Of a DNA stretch of 64,000 nt, positions 35,018 through 43,289 are shown in pieces. Position 1 is the first letter of the stretch. The number at the start of each line of letters is the position of its first letter. The DNA is from Collinsella aerofaciens (GTDB lineage: Bacteria; Actinomycetota; Coriobacteriia; Coriobacteriales; Coriobacteriaceae). The stretch spans positions 1 through 64,000 of the forward strand of contig NZ_JAQLFL010000003.1 of the NCBI RefSeq assembly GCF_028206995.1. The letters are read 5' to 3'. The position numbers and the translations under genes are program-made. Under the pieces are notes generated by a model. The model had not been told where the DNA came from. It saw nothing but the letters and a program-made list of their open reading frames with translations, and made no database searches.

Positions 35018-35052
35018 ACCTGCCAAAATAAACCTGTCCCTTTTTGGCAGGT
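35018..35052. repeat. REP-like palindrome, GTCCC core (pair partner of 53494-53530)
   Basis: Arms ACCTGCCAAAA and TTTTGGCAGGT (11 bp) enclose TAAACCTGTCCCT. The loop is identical to that of 53494-53530 and one stem pair differs on both arms (G-C against A-T). It lies between divergent genes. Confidence 0.65.
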
Positions 35053-35079
35053 GCGCTAGTATAGGGAGCAACAGATTCG

Positions 35080-35171
35080 ATGCGGGAGTGCCGGCGGTGC
35101 AAACCACAAGGCTGAGAGGGCATGGGGCCCAATCCTTTGAACCTGTCAGTTAATGCTGGCGTAGGGAGCAT
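35080..35171 (+). promoter_or_regulatory. TPP riboswitch (THI element)
   Basis: The conserved core is present: GGCTGAGAGGG (35110-35120), CCTTTGAACCTG (35134-35145) and TAATGCTGGCGTAGGGA (35151-35167). P1 is closed by ATGC/GCAT. It precedes a terminator and the thiamine salvage genes. It binds thiamine pyrophosphate and represses the operon. Confidence 0.95.
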
Positions 35172-35182
35172 GCCGCCTTTAC

Positions 35183-35213
35183 AGGGGCGCTGTCTATGCA
35201 CAGCGCCCCTTTT
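35183..35213 (+). terminator. Riboswitch-controlled terminator
   Basis: AGGGGCGCTGT pairs with ACAGCGCCCCT around CTATGC, followed by TTT. It lies between the riboswitch and the thiM start, the expected expression platform for TPP-induced termination. Confidence 0.88.
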
Positions 35214-35235
35214 CTATGCCAAGGAGGCATGTGCA

Positions 35236-36075
35236 GTGATTGATTCGAAACAGCTTAAGCAACATATGGTCAAGGCCGCGGAGGAGATTCGCGCCACCAA
35301 TCCGATGGCCGGCTCCATCACCAACACGGTGACGATCGACTTTGTCGCCAATGCGCAGCTCGCCGTGGGCGGTTCGGCCGCCATGGTCTATCTGCCCGAC
35401 GAGGGCGAGGCGCTCGTTGCCGGCGGCGGCGCCATCTATCTCAACATGGGCACGCTCTTCCCCATCTACGAGCAGACGATTCCCCGCGCGGCCAAGGCGG
35501 CACACGACGCCGGCAAGCCCTGGGTGCTCGATCCGGTGGGCCTGGGCATCGGCAGCCTGCGCACCCAGTTGGTAAACGAGCTCAAGCAGTACAAGCCCGC
35601 CATCGTGCGCGGCAACGCCTCCGAGATCATCGCGCTCGCCGGCCTGTGGGGTCTTGAGGGCGAGGCGGCTGATCTGAGCCGCGTGCGCGGTGTCGATACC
35701 ACCGACACGGTCGACGCCGCCCGCGATGCCGCCGTGGCGCTCGCCCGCTACACCGGCGGCGCCGTAGTGGTCTCGGGCGAAGTCGACCTGATCACCGACG
35801 GCACGACGGTGGCCAAGTCCCACGGCGGCAGCCCGCTCATGTCAAAGATCACCGGCTGCGGCTGCTCGCAGGGAGGCGTGCTGGCCGTGTACGCCTGTGC
35901 CGCCGACCCGTTTACGGCCGCCATCTGCGGCACCGCCGTCTACAACGTTGCCGGCACGCGTGCCGCCGCTGTCGCCGATGCCCCGGCAAGCTTTAAGGTC
36001 GCCTTTATCGACGAACTCTACCGCGCAACCGCCCAAGACATTGCCGACAACCGACTCGAGCTCGAGGAGGCATAG
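35236..36075 (+). CDS. thiM: Hydroxyethylthiazole kinase ThiM
   Basis: A 279-residue kinase that phosphorylates the thiazole of thiamine for salvage. Seen are GSAAMVYLPDE, VLDPVGLGIGSLR, VRGNASEIIALAG, VVVSGEVDLITDG and the catalytic loop ITGCGCSQGGVLA. The start is GTG 35236, 8 bases after AAGGAGG; the frame is open upstream only through the riboswitch. First gene of the operon thiM, a thiamine-binding protein gene and thiE. Confidence 0.95.
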   Translation: MIDSKQLKQHMVKAAEEIRATNPMAGSITNTVTIDFVANAQLAVGGSAAMVYLPDEGEALVAGGGAIYLNMGTLFPIYEQTIPRAAKAAHDAGKPWVLDPVGLGIGSLRTQLVNELKQYKPAIVRGNASEIIALAGLWGLEGEAADLSRVRGVDTTDTVDAARDAAVALARYTGGAVVVSGEVDLITDGTTVAKSHGGSPLMSKITGCGCSQGGVLAVYACAADPFTAAICGTAVYNVAGTRAAAVADAPASFKVAFIDELYRATAQDIADNRLELEEA

Positions 36076-36078
36076 GCC

Positions 36079-36420
36079 ATGTCCGATCCCGCAACCAATA
36101 CCGGCATGAACACGCTCGTCGCCGTGGCCATCGCCCCCTGCGGCACCGGCGATGAGCTCTCCGCCGAGGTCGCCGAGGTCGTGCGCGTCATTCGCGAGAG
36201 CGGCCTTCCCAACCGCACCACCTCGATGTTCACCGAGATCGAGGGCGACTGGGACGAGGTCATGCAGGTCGTGCGCGACGCAACCTTTGTGTTGGCGAGC
36301 AAGGGCATCCGCACCGAAGTCGTGCTCAAAGCCGATATTCGGCCCGGATTTACCGACACCATGACCGGCAAGCTCGAGCGCATGGAAGCACAGATCAAAA
36401 AGCAGGAGGAAGCACGATGA
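36079..36420 (+). CDS. Thiamine-binding protein, MTH1187/YkoF-like (DUF77)
   Basis: 113 residues with the family pattern VAVAIAPCGTGDELSAEVAEV, SGLPNRTTSMFTEIEGDWDEVM, and a long C-terminal helix. Members bind thiamine or hydroxymethylpyrimidine and often accompany thiamine genes. It is between thiM (3-bp gap) and thiE (ATGA overlap), so translationally linked. Probably holds or delivers a pathway intermediate. Confidence 0.85.
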   Translation: MSDPATNTGMNTLVAVAIAPCGTGDELSAEVAEVVRVIRESGLPNRTTSMFTEIEGDWDEVMQVVRDATFVLASKGIRTEVVLKADIRPGFTDTMTGKLERMEAQIKKQEEAR

Positions 36421-37112
36421 GCATCCGCGACAACCTTGATATCTCGGCCTATCTGGTACTCGGCCCCGAAAACACGCTGGGACGTCCCATGGGCGATGTA
36501 GTGGCCCAGGCGCTCGACGCCGGCTTTACCTGCATCCAGGTGCGCTCCAAGGTGGCAAGCGCCCGCGAGATCATTGCGCTGACCGGCGACGCCGCGCAGG
36601 CAATCGCACAGGCTGGCAAGACCGGTCAGGTCGCCCTGCTCATCGATGACCGCCTGGACTGCGTACTCGCCGCGCGCGAGCAGGGCATTGCCGTCGACGG
36701 CGTGCACGTGGGCCAGAGCGATATTCCCGTCGAGGTCTGCCGCAAGCTGCTGGGCCCCGATGCCATTGTGGGCCTTTCGGCCCGTTGCGAGGAGATGCTC
36801 GAGTACGTCAAGACCGCCGACATGAGCCTAGTCGACTATCTAGGCATCGGCCCGCTCCACGAGACTGAGACCAAGCGCGATTGCGGACGCGCAGCCGATG
36901 GCTCCATCATCACCAAGAGCTTTGAGGACCTGGCCGCACTCCACGCGGCAAGCCCCGTGCCCATCGTGGTGGGCGGCGGCGTTAAGACAGCCGACTTGCC
37001 GCAGCTTAAGGCCACCGGCGTCGACGGCTTCTTTGTGGTGAGCGCTGTCTGCAGCGCCGATGACCCCCACGCCGCGGCCAAGGAACTCGTCGACACCTGG
37101 CAGCAGGCGTAA
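36417..37112 (+). CDS. thiE: Thiamine-phosphate synthase ThiE
   Basis: A 231-residue TIM barrel joining hydroxymethylpyrimidine diphosphate and thiazole phosphate. Motifs: GFTCIQVRSK, LLIDDRLDCVLA, GVHVGQSDIPVEVCRKLLG, VDYLGIGPLHETETK and PIVVGGGVKTADL. Its start overlaps the stop of the preceding gene (ATGA). Together with ThiM it completes thiamine phosphate by salvage; thiD and thiC are not in the window. Confidence 0.94.
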   Translation: MSIRDNLDISAYLVLGPENTLGRPMGDVVAQALDAGFTCIQVRSKVASAREIIALTGDAAQAIAQAGKTGQVALLIDDRLDCVLAAREQGIAVDGVHVGQSDIPVEVCRKLLGPDAIVGLSARCEEMLEYVKTADMSLVDYLGIGPLHETETKRDCGRAADGSIITKSFEDLAALHAASPVPIVVGGGVKTADLPQLKATGVDGFFVVSAVCSADDPHAAAKELVDTWQQA

Positions 37113-37156
37113 GTCTAGGCCGAGCAGCTGATCCGCAGCCTCATATCTTCAGCAAT

Positions 37157-37202
37157 GGAAAGCGCATCCCAGTTTGGACCTCCATTCCGGGATGCGCTTT
37201 CC
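37157..37202. terminator. Terminator after thiE
   Basis: GGAAAGCGCATCCC pairs perfectly with GGGATGCGCTTTCC (14 bp) around an 18-base loop, between convergent thiE and the patatin gene. Confidence 0.75.
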
Positions 37203-37224
37203 GCCGAGTCCACGGCAGTTTGCC

Positions 37225-38094
37225 CTACCCCGCCAGATACGCTTCCAACGCCGGCAAAGTCGCCTCCGCATCGTGGCGGCCGACCTGGTAGATACGCTCG
37301 AGCTCATCCGGCTCGCGGCACAGCGACGGCACCTTCACCGATTCGCTCGGCCGCACCACAAAGACCTCGCCGGCAGCCTCACGACGCGCCAAGTCATCGA
37401 GCGTGGCATTGTAGACCTCATGCCGATGCTCGAGCGCTGCAACAAACTCCGGGTAGTGACGGAACACGCGCCGCAGCATGGGCATCACGCTGTTGGGTTG
37501 CTTCACAAAGCCCGCCGGCTGCGTGAGTACCACGATATTGCGGTCATACCCCTGCGCAAACAACCAAGCGCTGGGAATGGAATCAGCCACGCCACCATCC
37601 AGATACTTATGCCCGCCAATAGCAACGGGACGCGTCGCCACGGGAATCGCCGACGACGCCCGGATCCACTCGATATCGCGCTCGTCGCCATAGGGCAGGT
37701 CGTGGTAGACGGCCTTGCCCGTCTCGATATCGGTACACACGCACGTAAACCGCATAGGGCAGGCGCGATATGTCTCCAGGTCGATGGGATCGCGCTCGAT
37801 GGGCACCTCGTGATAGGCAAAATCGGCATTGAACATGTCACCGGTTCGCAACCAGCTGGTCACACCCGCATAGCGCTTATCGGCACAATAGGCCTTGTTG
37901 TAGCGAATGGCGCGGCCGATCTGGCGCGATTTAAAGTTGTAGCCAAACGCCGCGCCCGCCGAGACACCCACCATATGGTCGCAGGTCAAACCGTGCTCCA
38001 TCCAAACGTCGAGCACGCCCGCCGTATACATACCGCGGTAGCCGCCTCCCTCGAGCGCAAGCCCCACCGTGTGCGTCGTATCCGGCTGTGCCAT
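37225..38094 (-). CDS. Patatin-like phospholipase
   Basis: 289 residues. The oxyanion motif LEGGGYRG, the nucleophile elbow GVSAGAAFG and the catalytic Asp in YLDGGVADSIP make the Ser-Asp dyad. The C-terminal half matches bacterial YjjU-like patatins. It probably hydrolyses membrane lipids or acyl esters in the cytosol. The ATG at 38094 is chosen because it starts just before the domain (MAQPDTTHTVGLALEGGG); the upstream 28 codons look non-coding. Confidence 0.88.
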   Translation of the reverse strand: MAQPDTTHTVGLALEGGGYRGMYTAGVLDVWMEHGLTCDHMVGVSAGAAFGYNFKSRQIGRAIRYNKAYCADKRYAGVTSWLRTGDMFNADFAYHEVPIERDPIDLETYRACPMRFTCVCTDIETGKAVYHDLPYGDERDIEWIRASSAIPVATRPVAIGGHKYLDGGVADSIPSAWLFAQGYDRNIVVLTQPAGFVKQPNSVMPMLRRVFRHYPEFVAALEHRHEVYNATLDDLARREAAGEVFVVRPSESVKVPSLCREPDELERIYQVGRHDAEATLPALEAYLAG

Positions 38095-38222
38095 GCGACC
38101 ATCTCCGTTCCTGCGTTTTAAACCGGGACAAGTATACCCGTCAACATATATCGTCTCAGTCGCATTTTCATCGAACATCGCATCGTCGCGCTACCGCCTG
38201 TCGAATAATAGCCGTCCACAGC

Positions 38223-38519
38223 ATGTGCACCCATATCCCCGCACTCGAGGAAAGCGGCTTTATGGTGACGCTCGACAAGCACATTTGGCAGATTGCGCCC
38301 GTCGACGGCGATCAAGGCCGCAGCACGCAGATCATTTCATCGATGCTCGAAATGGCGCAGTCGCTCCATCTGCCGGTCGTGGTCGAAGGCGTCGAGACGA
38401 ATGAGCAGGCGAACATGCTACGACAAATGGGCGCCCGCTACGCTCAGGGCTTCCTCTACTACCGCCCCATGCCTGCGAAGGATTTTGAGGCATTGCTCGA
38501 TGGTGGCAATAACAACTGA
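38223..38519 (+). pseudogene. Remnant of an EAL-domain protein
   Basis: About 98 residues matching only parts of an EAL (c-di-GMP phosphodiesterase) domain. ALEESGFMVTLDKHIWQ fits the middle. It jumps to a late segment, LHLPVVVEGVETNEQ, then MGARYAQGFLYYRPMP. The sequence joining them (PVDGDQGRSTQIISSMLEMA) is shorter than in whole domains, and the EAL motif and first metal ligands are gone. It lies 127 bp before the GGDEF gene, so a deletion has probably removed most of a larger signalling gene. Confidence 0.65.
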
Positions 38520-38578
38520 TACGCTCGCGCGCAAAACGCCACCGTCGAAGGGGGCATTTGTCTCCATTAGCTAACTTA

Positions 38579-38611
38579 TATCCCCAATTCAAACCGAATT
38601 GGGGATATAAT
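38579..38611 (+). promoter_or_regulatory. Promoter with overlapping palindrome upstream of the GGDEF gene
   Basis: TATCCCCAATTC and GAATTGGGGATA are perfect 12-bp arms around AAACC. The right arm runs into a TATAAT -10 hexamer (38606-38611). A repressor or other protein binding this palindrome would cover the promoter. Confidence 0.5.
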
Positions 38612-38646
38612 ACAAACCGTTGTTCCGCCCAAGGAGGTTATCCATC

Positions 38647-40176
38647 ATGAACGAGTCATATCGCCTGGGCGAGCAATCGATTATTGCCTATCTTCAGCGA
38701 CTTGCGAACGGCGTCTCGACCGCTGAACTCGATGTTGCCGCGCTGCCTGCTGAGCTACGCGCCGTTGGTGAGCAACTGCAAAAGACGCATGCCATCCTGC
38801 AACAAGAGCGCCAGCTGCTTGAGCGCAACGCCTATATCGATCCGCTCACCAACTTGGGCAACCGCAACGGATTCGACCGTCACGTCGAGCAACTCTGGCG
38901 CAAAGGCGATCCCTTCACCTGCGCCTATATTGACATCGACCATCTCAAGCATTGCAATGATAGGTTTGGCCACGCCGAAGGCAATCGCTATATTCTGGGC
39001 ATCTGCCGCACGCTCTCCGAAACCATGGAGCACGATGAGATGCTGTTCCGTATCGGTGGAGACGAGTTTGTGCTTATCTCGCTCTCCGCAAACGAGACCG
39101 AACTCGAGCAGCGCTTGGAGCAGGTACGTGCCGGGCTGATCGAGGCGAGCTCAGGTGGCAAGGCGCCCATGATCGGCAGCTTTAGCTTTGGCTGCTCGCG
39201 CGTCGATCCACTTGCTGGCGACACGCGTCGCCAGATGACGATGGATGCCGATCGCAAAATGTATCGCTATAAGCTTATGCATCGTGTGCAGCAACCGAAA
39301 GACGATGACGCGCCGCAACGCCCAATCGTCGATCAGCTTCCCTGCAACGACCGGGTGTTCCAAGCGATCTCCATGAGCTCCGAGACGCGCTATCCGTTTA
39401 TCCTCAATCTCGATACGGGAGAATCGCAATGGTCGGTTAACGCCGTGCGCGATTTTGACCTGCCCTCCCAGCACCCTTTTAACTCACTCGACATGTGGCT
39501 CGCCCGCGTTCATCCCGAGGACCGCGACAACGTACGTGCCGAGCTCGACATGGTGATAAACGGCACGTGGCACTTCCACTACATGCAGTATCGCGTAATG
39601 GATGCCACCGGAAAATACGTGCTTTGCGACTGCACGGGCTACCGCTTGGACGGCACCGATACCGAGCCCGGCATGTATGTGGGCATTATCATCAACCGAA
39701 GCTTGGCAGATACGACCGATTCCGTGACCGGCTTGGGCGATATTCACGCCCTGGTCAACGCCATTGGCGAAATGCGTCGCGTGGCGCGCAAGGCTGGTTT
39801 GATCGCCATCAAAATCGACGATATCGCTCAGGTCAATGCCCGCTTTGGCTTTGATGCGGGCGACCGCGTTTTGGCAGAATGTGCCGCCTGTCTGGTGGAA
39901 TGCTCGCGCGGTAAGGGTCGTATGTTCCGCTCGACGGGGCCGATGTTCGTGGCTCTTTTCGACGACTTTGATCCCGAAGAAACCGATGCGATTGCAGAGG
40001 AAATCGAGCGGTTCCTGGGTTCGCCCGTGCTCTTTGGCCCATTTGAATATCAGCCACCCATTCGCGTGGCCACGCTCCATCTGGACGGCGTCGACCGTCA
40101 GCCCGTTTCCATTTTGAACGAGCTCAAAGCGTTGCTCGGGAAAGCCGTGCAGGTGCCAGGCACCAAACTGGATTAG
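38647..40176 (+). CDS. GGDEF-PAS-degenerate GGDEF signalling protein
   Basis: 509 residues. Residues about 60-215 form a diguanylate cyclase domain with an intact RIGGDEF motif and DPLTNLGNRNGF at the start. A PAS-like segment follows (residues about 245-350, LNLDTGESQWSV, VHPEDRDNVRAEL). The last domain (about 360-500, DSVTGLGDIHALV) is GGDEF-like but reads RSTGPMF in place of GGDEF, so it is inactive. No membrane segment is seen. AAGGAGG precedes the ATG. The first domain can probably make c-di-GMP. An EAL remnant lies just upstream. Confidence 0.82.
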   Translation: MNESYRLGEQSIIAYLQRLANGVSTAELDVAALPAELRAVGEQLQKTHAILQQERQLLERNAYIDPLTNLGNRNGFDRHVEQLWRKGDPFTCAYIDIDHLKHCNDRFGHAEGNRYILGICRTLSETMEHDEMLFRIGGDEFVLISLSANETELEQRLEQVRAGLIEASSGGKAPMIGSFSFGCSRVDPLAGDTRRQMTMDADRKMYRYKLMHRVQQPKDDDAPQRPIVDQLPCNDRVFQAISMSSETRYPFILNLDTGESQWSVNAVRDFDLPSQHPFNSLDMWLARVHPEDRDNVRAELDMVINGTWHFHYMQYRVMDATGKYVLCDCTGYRLDGTDTEPGMYVGIIINRSLADTTDSVTGLGDIHALVNAIGEMRRVARKAGLIAIKIDDIAQVNARFGFDAGDRVLAECAACLVECSRGKGRMFRSTGPMFVALFDDFDPEETDAIAEEIERFLGSPVLFGPFEYQPPIRVATLHLDGVDRQPVSILNELKALLGKAVQVPGTKLD

Positions 40177-40250
40177 CACCGCGCCCACACCGCCTCCCCC
40201 ATCGTGCGATAATCCTCTGCAGAAGTCACCGACAGCAGAGGGAGTTTGTG

Positions 40251-40874
40251 ATGAAGGTTCTTTTGGTCAATGGCAGCCCCAAGGCAAACGGCAACACCGC
40301 CCGCGCACTCGCCGAGGTCGCCGAGCAACTCAATGCCGAAGGCATTGATACCGAGGTGTTTCAGCTGGGCACCAAGCCCATTCGCGACTGCATTGGCTGT
40401 GGTCAGTGCGGCAAGCTCGATTGCCGCTGCACCTTTGACGATGACGTGGTGAACGAGCTGATCGCTGCCGCCGAGCAGGCAGATGGTTTTGTCTTTGGCT
40501 CGCCCGTCTACTATGCGCACCCCAGCGGACGCATCCTTTCGGCCCTCGATCGCGCCTTCTATGCCGGCAGCAAAGCCTTTGCACACAAGCCGGGCGCTGC
40601 CGTCGCCGTTGCCCGTCGCGGCGGCACGTCGACCACCTTCGACGTGCTCAATAAGTACTTCACCATCAACCAGATGCCCGTGGTTGCTTCCACGTACTGG
40701 AACAACGTGTTTGGCGCCATGCCGGGCGAGGCCGCCCAGGACGCCGAGGGCCTGGCCACCATGCGCAACATCGGCAAGAACATGGCCTGGCTCCTGCATT
40801 GTATCGAGGCAGGACAGGCCGCCGGCATCGAAGCCCCCGAAGCCGATCGCGAGCGCACCAACTTCATCAGGTAG
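40251..40874 (+). CDS. Flavodoxin-fold NAD(P)H-dependent oxidoreductase
   Basis: 207 residues, NADPH-dependent FMN reductase family. The FMN phosphate loop is LLVNGSPKANGNTARAL, the Cys cluster CIGCGQCGKLDCRC is typical of iron-sulfur flavoprotein-like members, and GSPVYYAHPSGRI binds the flavin ring. ATG 40251 follows GAGGGAG; GTG 40248 is an alternative. The last codon and stop fall in a remnant of the structured repeat (40870-40885). Confidence 0.85.
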   Translation: MKVLLVNGSPKANGNTARALAEVAEQLNAEGIDTEVFQLGTKPIRDCIGCGQCGKLDCRCTFDDDVVNELIAAAEQADGFVFGSPVYYAHPSGRILSALDRAFYAGSKAFAHKPGAAVAVARRGGTSTTFDVLNKYFTINQMPVVASTYWNNVFGAMPGEAAQDAEGLATMRNIGKNMAWLLHCIEAGQAAGIEAPEADRERTNFIR

Positions 40875-40885
40875 AACGGCGGAAC
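40870..40885 (+). repeat. Fragment of the structured repeat's terminal hairpin
   Basis: GGTAGAACGGCGGAAC is identical over 16 bases to the loop and right arm of the terminal hairpin of copy B (18304-18319). It covers the TAG stop of the preceding gene and lies 6 bp before the ArsC-like start. Confidence 0.5.
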
Positions 40886-40891
40886 AAATAC

Positions 40892-41233
40892 ATGAACGTG
40901 CAAATTTTTGGCACCAAAAAGTCTTTCGATACCAAGAAGGCTCAGCGTTATTATAAGGAGCGCCGCATTAAGGTGCAGTTTATCGACCTTAAGGAAAAGG
41001 AGATGAGCAAGGGCGAGCTCACGAGCGTGATGCAGGCGGTCGGCGGCATCGACAAGCTGCTCAACCCCAAGGCTAAGGACGAGGAGACGCTCGCGCTCAT
41101 CCAGCACCTCACCCCTAGCCAGCGCTTCGATAAACTGCTCGAGAATCAGCAGGTTCTAGCCGAGCCCATCGTGCGCAACGGCAAAAAGGCCACCGTCGGT
41201 TATTGCCCCGATGTGTGGGGAGCCTGGGAGTAG
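40892..41233 (+). CDS. ArsC/Spx-family protein without the usual cysteine
   Basis: 113 residues of the thioredoxin-fold ArsC family (FGTKKSFDTKKAQRYYKERR, VQFIDLKEKEMSKGEL, NPKAKDEETLAL, AEPIVRNGKKATVGY). The active-site position normally held by Cys (as in CSKSR) reads KKSFDTK, so reductase chemistry by that Cys is not possible. Many small ArsC-like proteins of this type are uncharacterised. It has a weak ribosome site (GGCGGAAC) and follows the flavoprotein gene by 17 bp. Confidence 0.8.
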   Translation: MNVQIFGTKKSFDTKKAQRYYKERRIKVQFIDLKEKEMSKGELTSVMQAVGGIDKLLNPKAKDEETLALIQHLTPSQRFDKLLENQQVLAEPIVRNGKKATVGYCPDVWGAWE

Positions 41234-41319
41234 CCTGTGTTATTTGCCGGCGCGTGGGTATAAGAGCAGGCGTTTGGCATAAGATTTAACTGTAAGCCAT
41301 GTCTAACAAAGGAGGGCAC

Positions 41320-42450
41320 ATGCCCAACAAACCCGTGAAGATCATCATGCTTACCGGATACCTCGGTGCCGGCAAGACCACGCTGCTCAACCACATCCTC
41401 GCTAACGATGGCGGCATCCGCGCCGCCGTGATCGTCAACGATATCGGCGAGATCAACGTCGACGCCAGCCTTATCGCCGACGGCGGCCTTTCCGAGACCG
41501 ACGACCTCATCCCGCTCACCAACGGCTGCATCTGCTGCACGCTTTCGGACGACCTTGCTAACCAGCTGCAGGGCATCGCCGATTCGGGCAACTTCGACTA
41601 CATCATCATCGAGGCTTCGGGCATTTGCGAGCCTATCCCCATCGCCTACACCATCTCGAGCTTCTGCGACGAGGCCAAGGTGGGCGGCGAGCCCAAGCTC
41701 GCGCTCGACAACATCGTGGCCGTGGTCGACTGCGCCCGCATGTACGACGAGTTCAACGGCGGCCGCGACCTGCTGGCTGAGGATATCGACGAGGACGACA
41801 TAGAGAGCCTGCTCATCCAGCAGATCGAGTTCTGCTCCACGCTGATCCTCAACAAGACCGATACCGTGAGCCCTGAGCAAATCGCCGAGCTCAAGGCCAT
41901 CGTGCGCAGCCTGCAGAAGGACGCCGTGATCGTCGAGGCCCAAAACGGCGAGGTCCCCATGGAGGAGCTGCTCGACACCGACCGCTTCGACTTTATGCGC
42001 GCCTACAACTCCGCCGCCTGGATCGAGGCCATGGAGCATCCCGAGGAGCACGACGACCCCGAGGTGCTCGAGTACGACATCGAGACCTTTGTGTACTCGC
42101 GCCGCAAGCCGTTTGACCTGCAGAAGTTCACCAATTTTGTTGAGCAGGAGTGGCCCGACGAGGTCATTCGCGTCAAGGGCCCGCTGTGGCAGACCGGCGA
42201 TCCGGACATGTGCTACATGTTTGAGCAGGCCGGCCACCAGATGCGCCTGATGGAGAACGGCCTGTTTGTCGACTCGGCGCCCGAGGGCGAGAAGCAGAAG
42301 ATCATCGACGAGAACCCCGAGATCATGCAGATTTGGGACGACGAGACGGGCGACCGTATGACGAGCCTGTGCATCATCGGCCGTCACATGGACAAGGATG
42401 CGCTCATCGCCTCCCTCGATGCCTGCCTGACCGACTGGCACCGCGCCTAG
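41320..42450 (+). CDS. CobW/COG0523 family GTPase (metal chaperone-like)
   Basis: 376 residues of the G3E GTPase family. The P-loop is GYLGAGKTTLLNHIL, the metal-binding CxCC is NGCICCTLSDDL, the Glu/Ser region is IIEASGICEPIP and the guanine motif is LNKTD. The C-terminal CobW domain follows (LQKFTNFVEQEWPDEVIRVK). Family members deliver zinc, cobalt or other metals to enzymes. ATG 41320 follows AAAGGAGG at 5 bases. No Zur box could be identified by eye upstream. A strong terminator follows. Confidence 0.88.
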   Translation: MPNKPVKIIMLTGYLGAGKTTLLNHILANDGGIRAAVIVNDIGEINVDASLIADGGLSETDDLIPLTNGCICCTLSDDLANQLQGIADSGNFDYIIIEASGICEPIPIAYTISSFCDEAKVGGEPKLALDNIVAVVDCARMYDEFNGGRDLLAEDIDEDDIESLLIQQIEFCSTLILNKTDTVSPEQIAELKAIVRSLQKDAVIVEAQNGEVPMEELLDTDRFDFMRAYNSAAWIEAMEHPEEHDDPEVLEYDIETFVYSRRKPFDLQKFTNFVEQEWPDEVIRVKGPLWQTGDPDMCYMFEQAGHQMRLMENGLFVDSAPEGEKQKIIDENPEIMQIWDDETGDRMTSLCIIGRHMDKDALIASLDACLTDWHRA

Positions 42451-42489
42451 GTTTATCCAAGCGGGCATTTGTCCGCCTACGTAACCGCC

Positions 42490-42526
42490 AAACCACCACG
42501 AAGGTGCCCTTCGTGGTGGTTTTTCG
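42490..42526 (+). terminator. Terminator after the CobW-type gene
   Basis: AAACCACCACGAAGG pairs perfectly with CCTTCGTGGTGGTTT (15 bp) around TGC, followed by TTCG. Confidence 0.85.
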
Positions 42527-42545
42527 TTCTATGCCAAGGAGATTC

Positions 42546-43145
42546 ATGTTCAACATTGTGCTGTATGCGCCCGAGATTCCGGCCAATACGGGCAATATCG
42601 GCCGCACCTGCGTGGTTACCGGCGCCCGCCTACATCTGGTGGAGCCACTGGGCTTTTCGCTCGACGACAAGACAGTACGTCGCGCCGGCCTGGGCTACTG
42701 GCAAAACTTGGACGTGACCACCTATGCCGGCTGGGAGGATTTCCTTGCGCGCAACGACCTCTCCCCCGCCGACGAGCGCCTGCACTTGCTGACCAAAAAG
42801 GCGCGCCGTACCTATGCGCAAAGCACCTACCGCGACGGCGACTTTTTGGTCTTTGGCAGCGAGAGCTCGGGCATTCCCGAGCCACTGCTTGCCGCGGCGC
42901 CCGAGCGTTGCGAGCGCATCCCCATGCTGCGCGATTGCGACTCACTCGATAACGCCGAGGCTTGGGAAGCTCACGAGGAATCGCTGGGGCATACCGAGGA
43001 CAGCCACGAGGCCATCCTTCAACAGGATATCTGCGGCAACTTCGTCAACCCGGACGACTACCGCATCAGCGCTCTCAACCTCTCCAACAGTGCCGCCATC
43101 GTCCTCTACGAAGCCCTGCGCCAAACAGGCTTTCCGGGAATGTGA
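42546..43145 (+). CDS. trmL: tRNA (cytidine(34)-2'-O)-methyltransferase TrmL-like
   Basis: 199 residues of the SPOUT family, methylating the wobble base of tRNA-Leu. N-terminal LYAPEIPANTGNIGRTC and GARLHLVEPLGFSLDDKTVRRAGLGYW, then FGSESSGIP and C-terminal ISALNLSNSAAIVLYEALRQ form the knot. About 45 residues (from RDCDSLDNAEAWEAH to PDDYR) are inserted before the last knot segment compared with the usual 155-residue enzyme. AAGGAG precedes the ATG. The stop codon lies inside a REP-like palindrome. Confidence 0.88.
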   Translation: MFNIVLYAPEIPANTGNIGRTCVVTGARLHLVEPLGFSLDDKTVRRAGLGYWQNLDVTTYAGWEDFLARNDLSPADERLHLLTKKARRTYAQSTYRDGDFLVFGSESSGIPEPLLAAAPERCERIPMLRDCDSLDNAEAWEAHEESLGHTEDSHEAILQQDICGNFVNPDDYRISALNLSNSAAIVLYEALRQTGFPGM

Positions 43146-43171
43146 CAAAGGGACTGTCCCTTTGTCACATT
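43139..43171. repeat. REP-like palindrome, GTCCC core (pair partner of 44399-44428)
   Basis: AATGTGACAAAGGGAC and GTCCCTTTGTCACATT form a perfect 16-1-16 inverted repeat. It starts within the last codon of trmL, whose TGA stop it contains. Confidence 0.75.
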
Positions 43172-43289
43172 CAAGCGCCACGCCGATGGCACACACGCCT
43201 AATCGATGCTCTAGATAAAGAGCCCTCACTTTTAATCAGAATTAACTAAAGTAAAATGAAGTTAAATGGCGGTGTGAAAGGAGAGCCTT

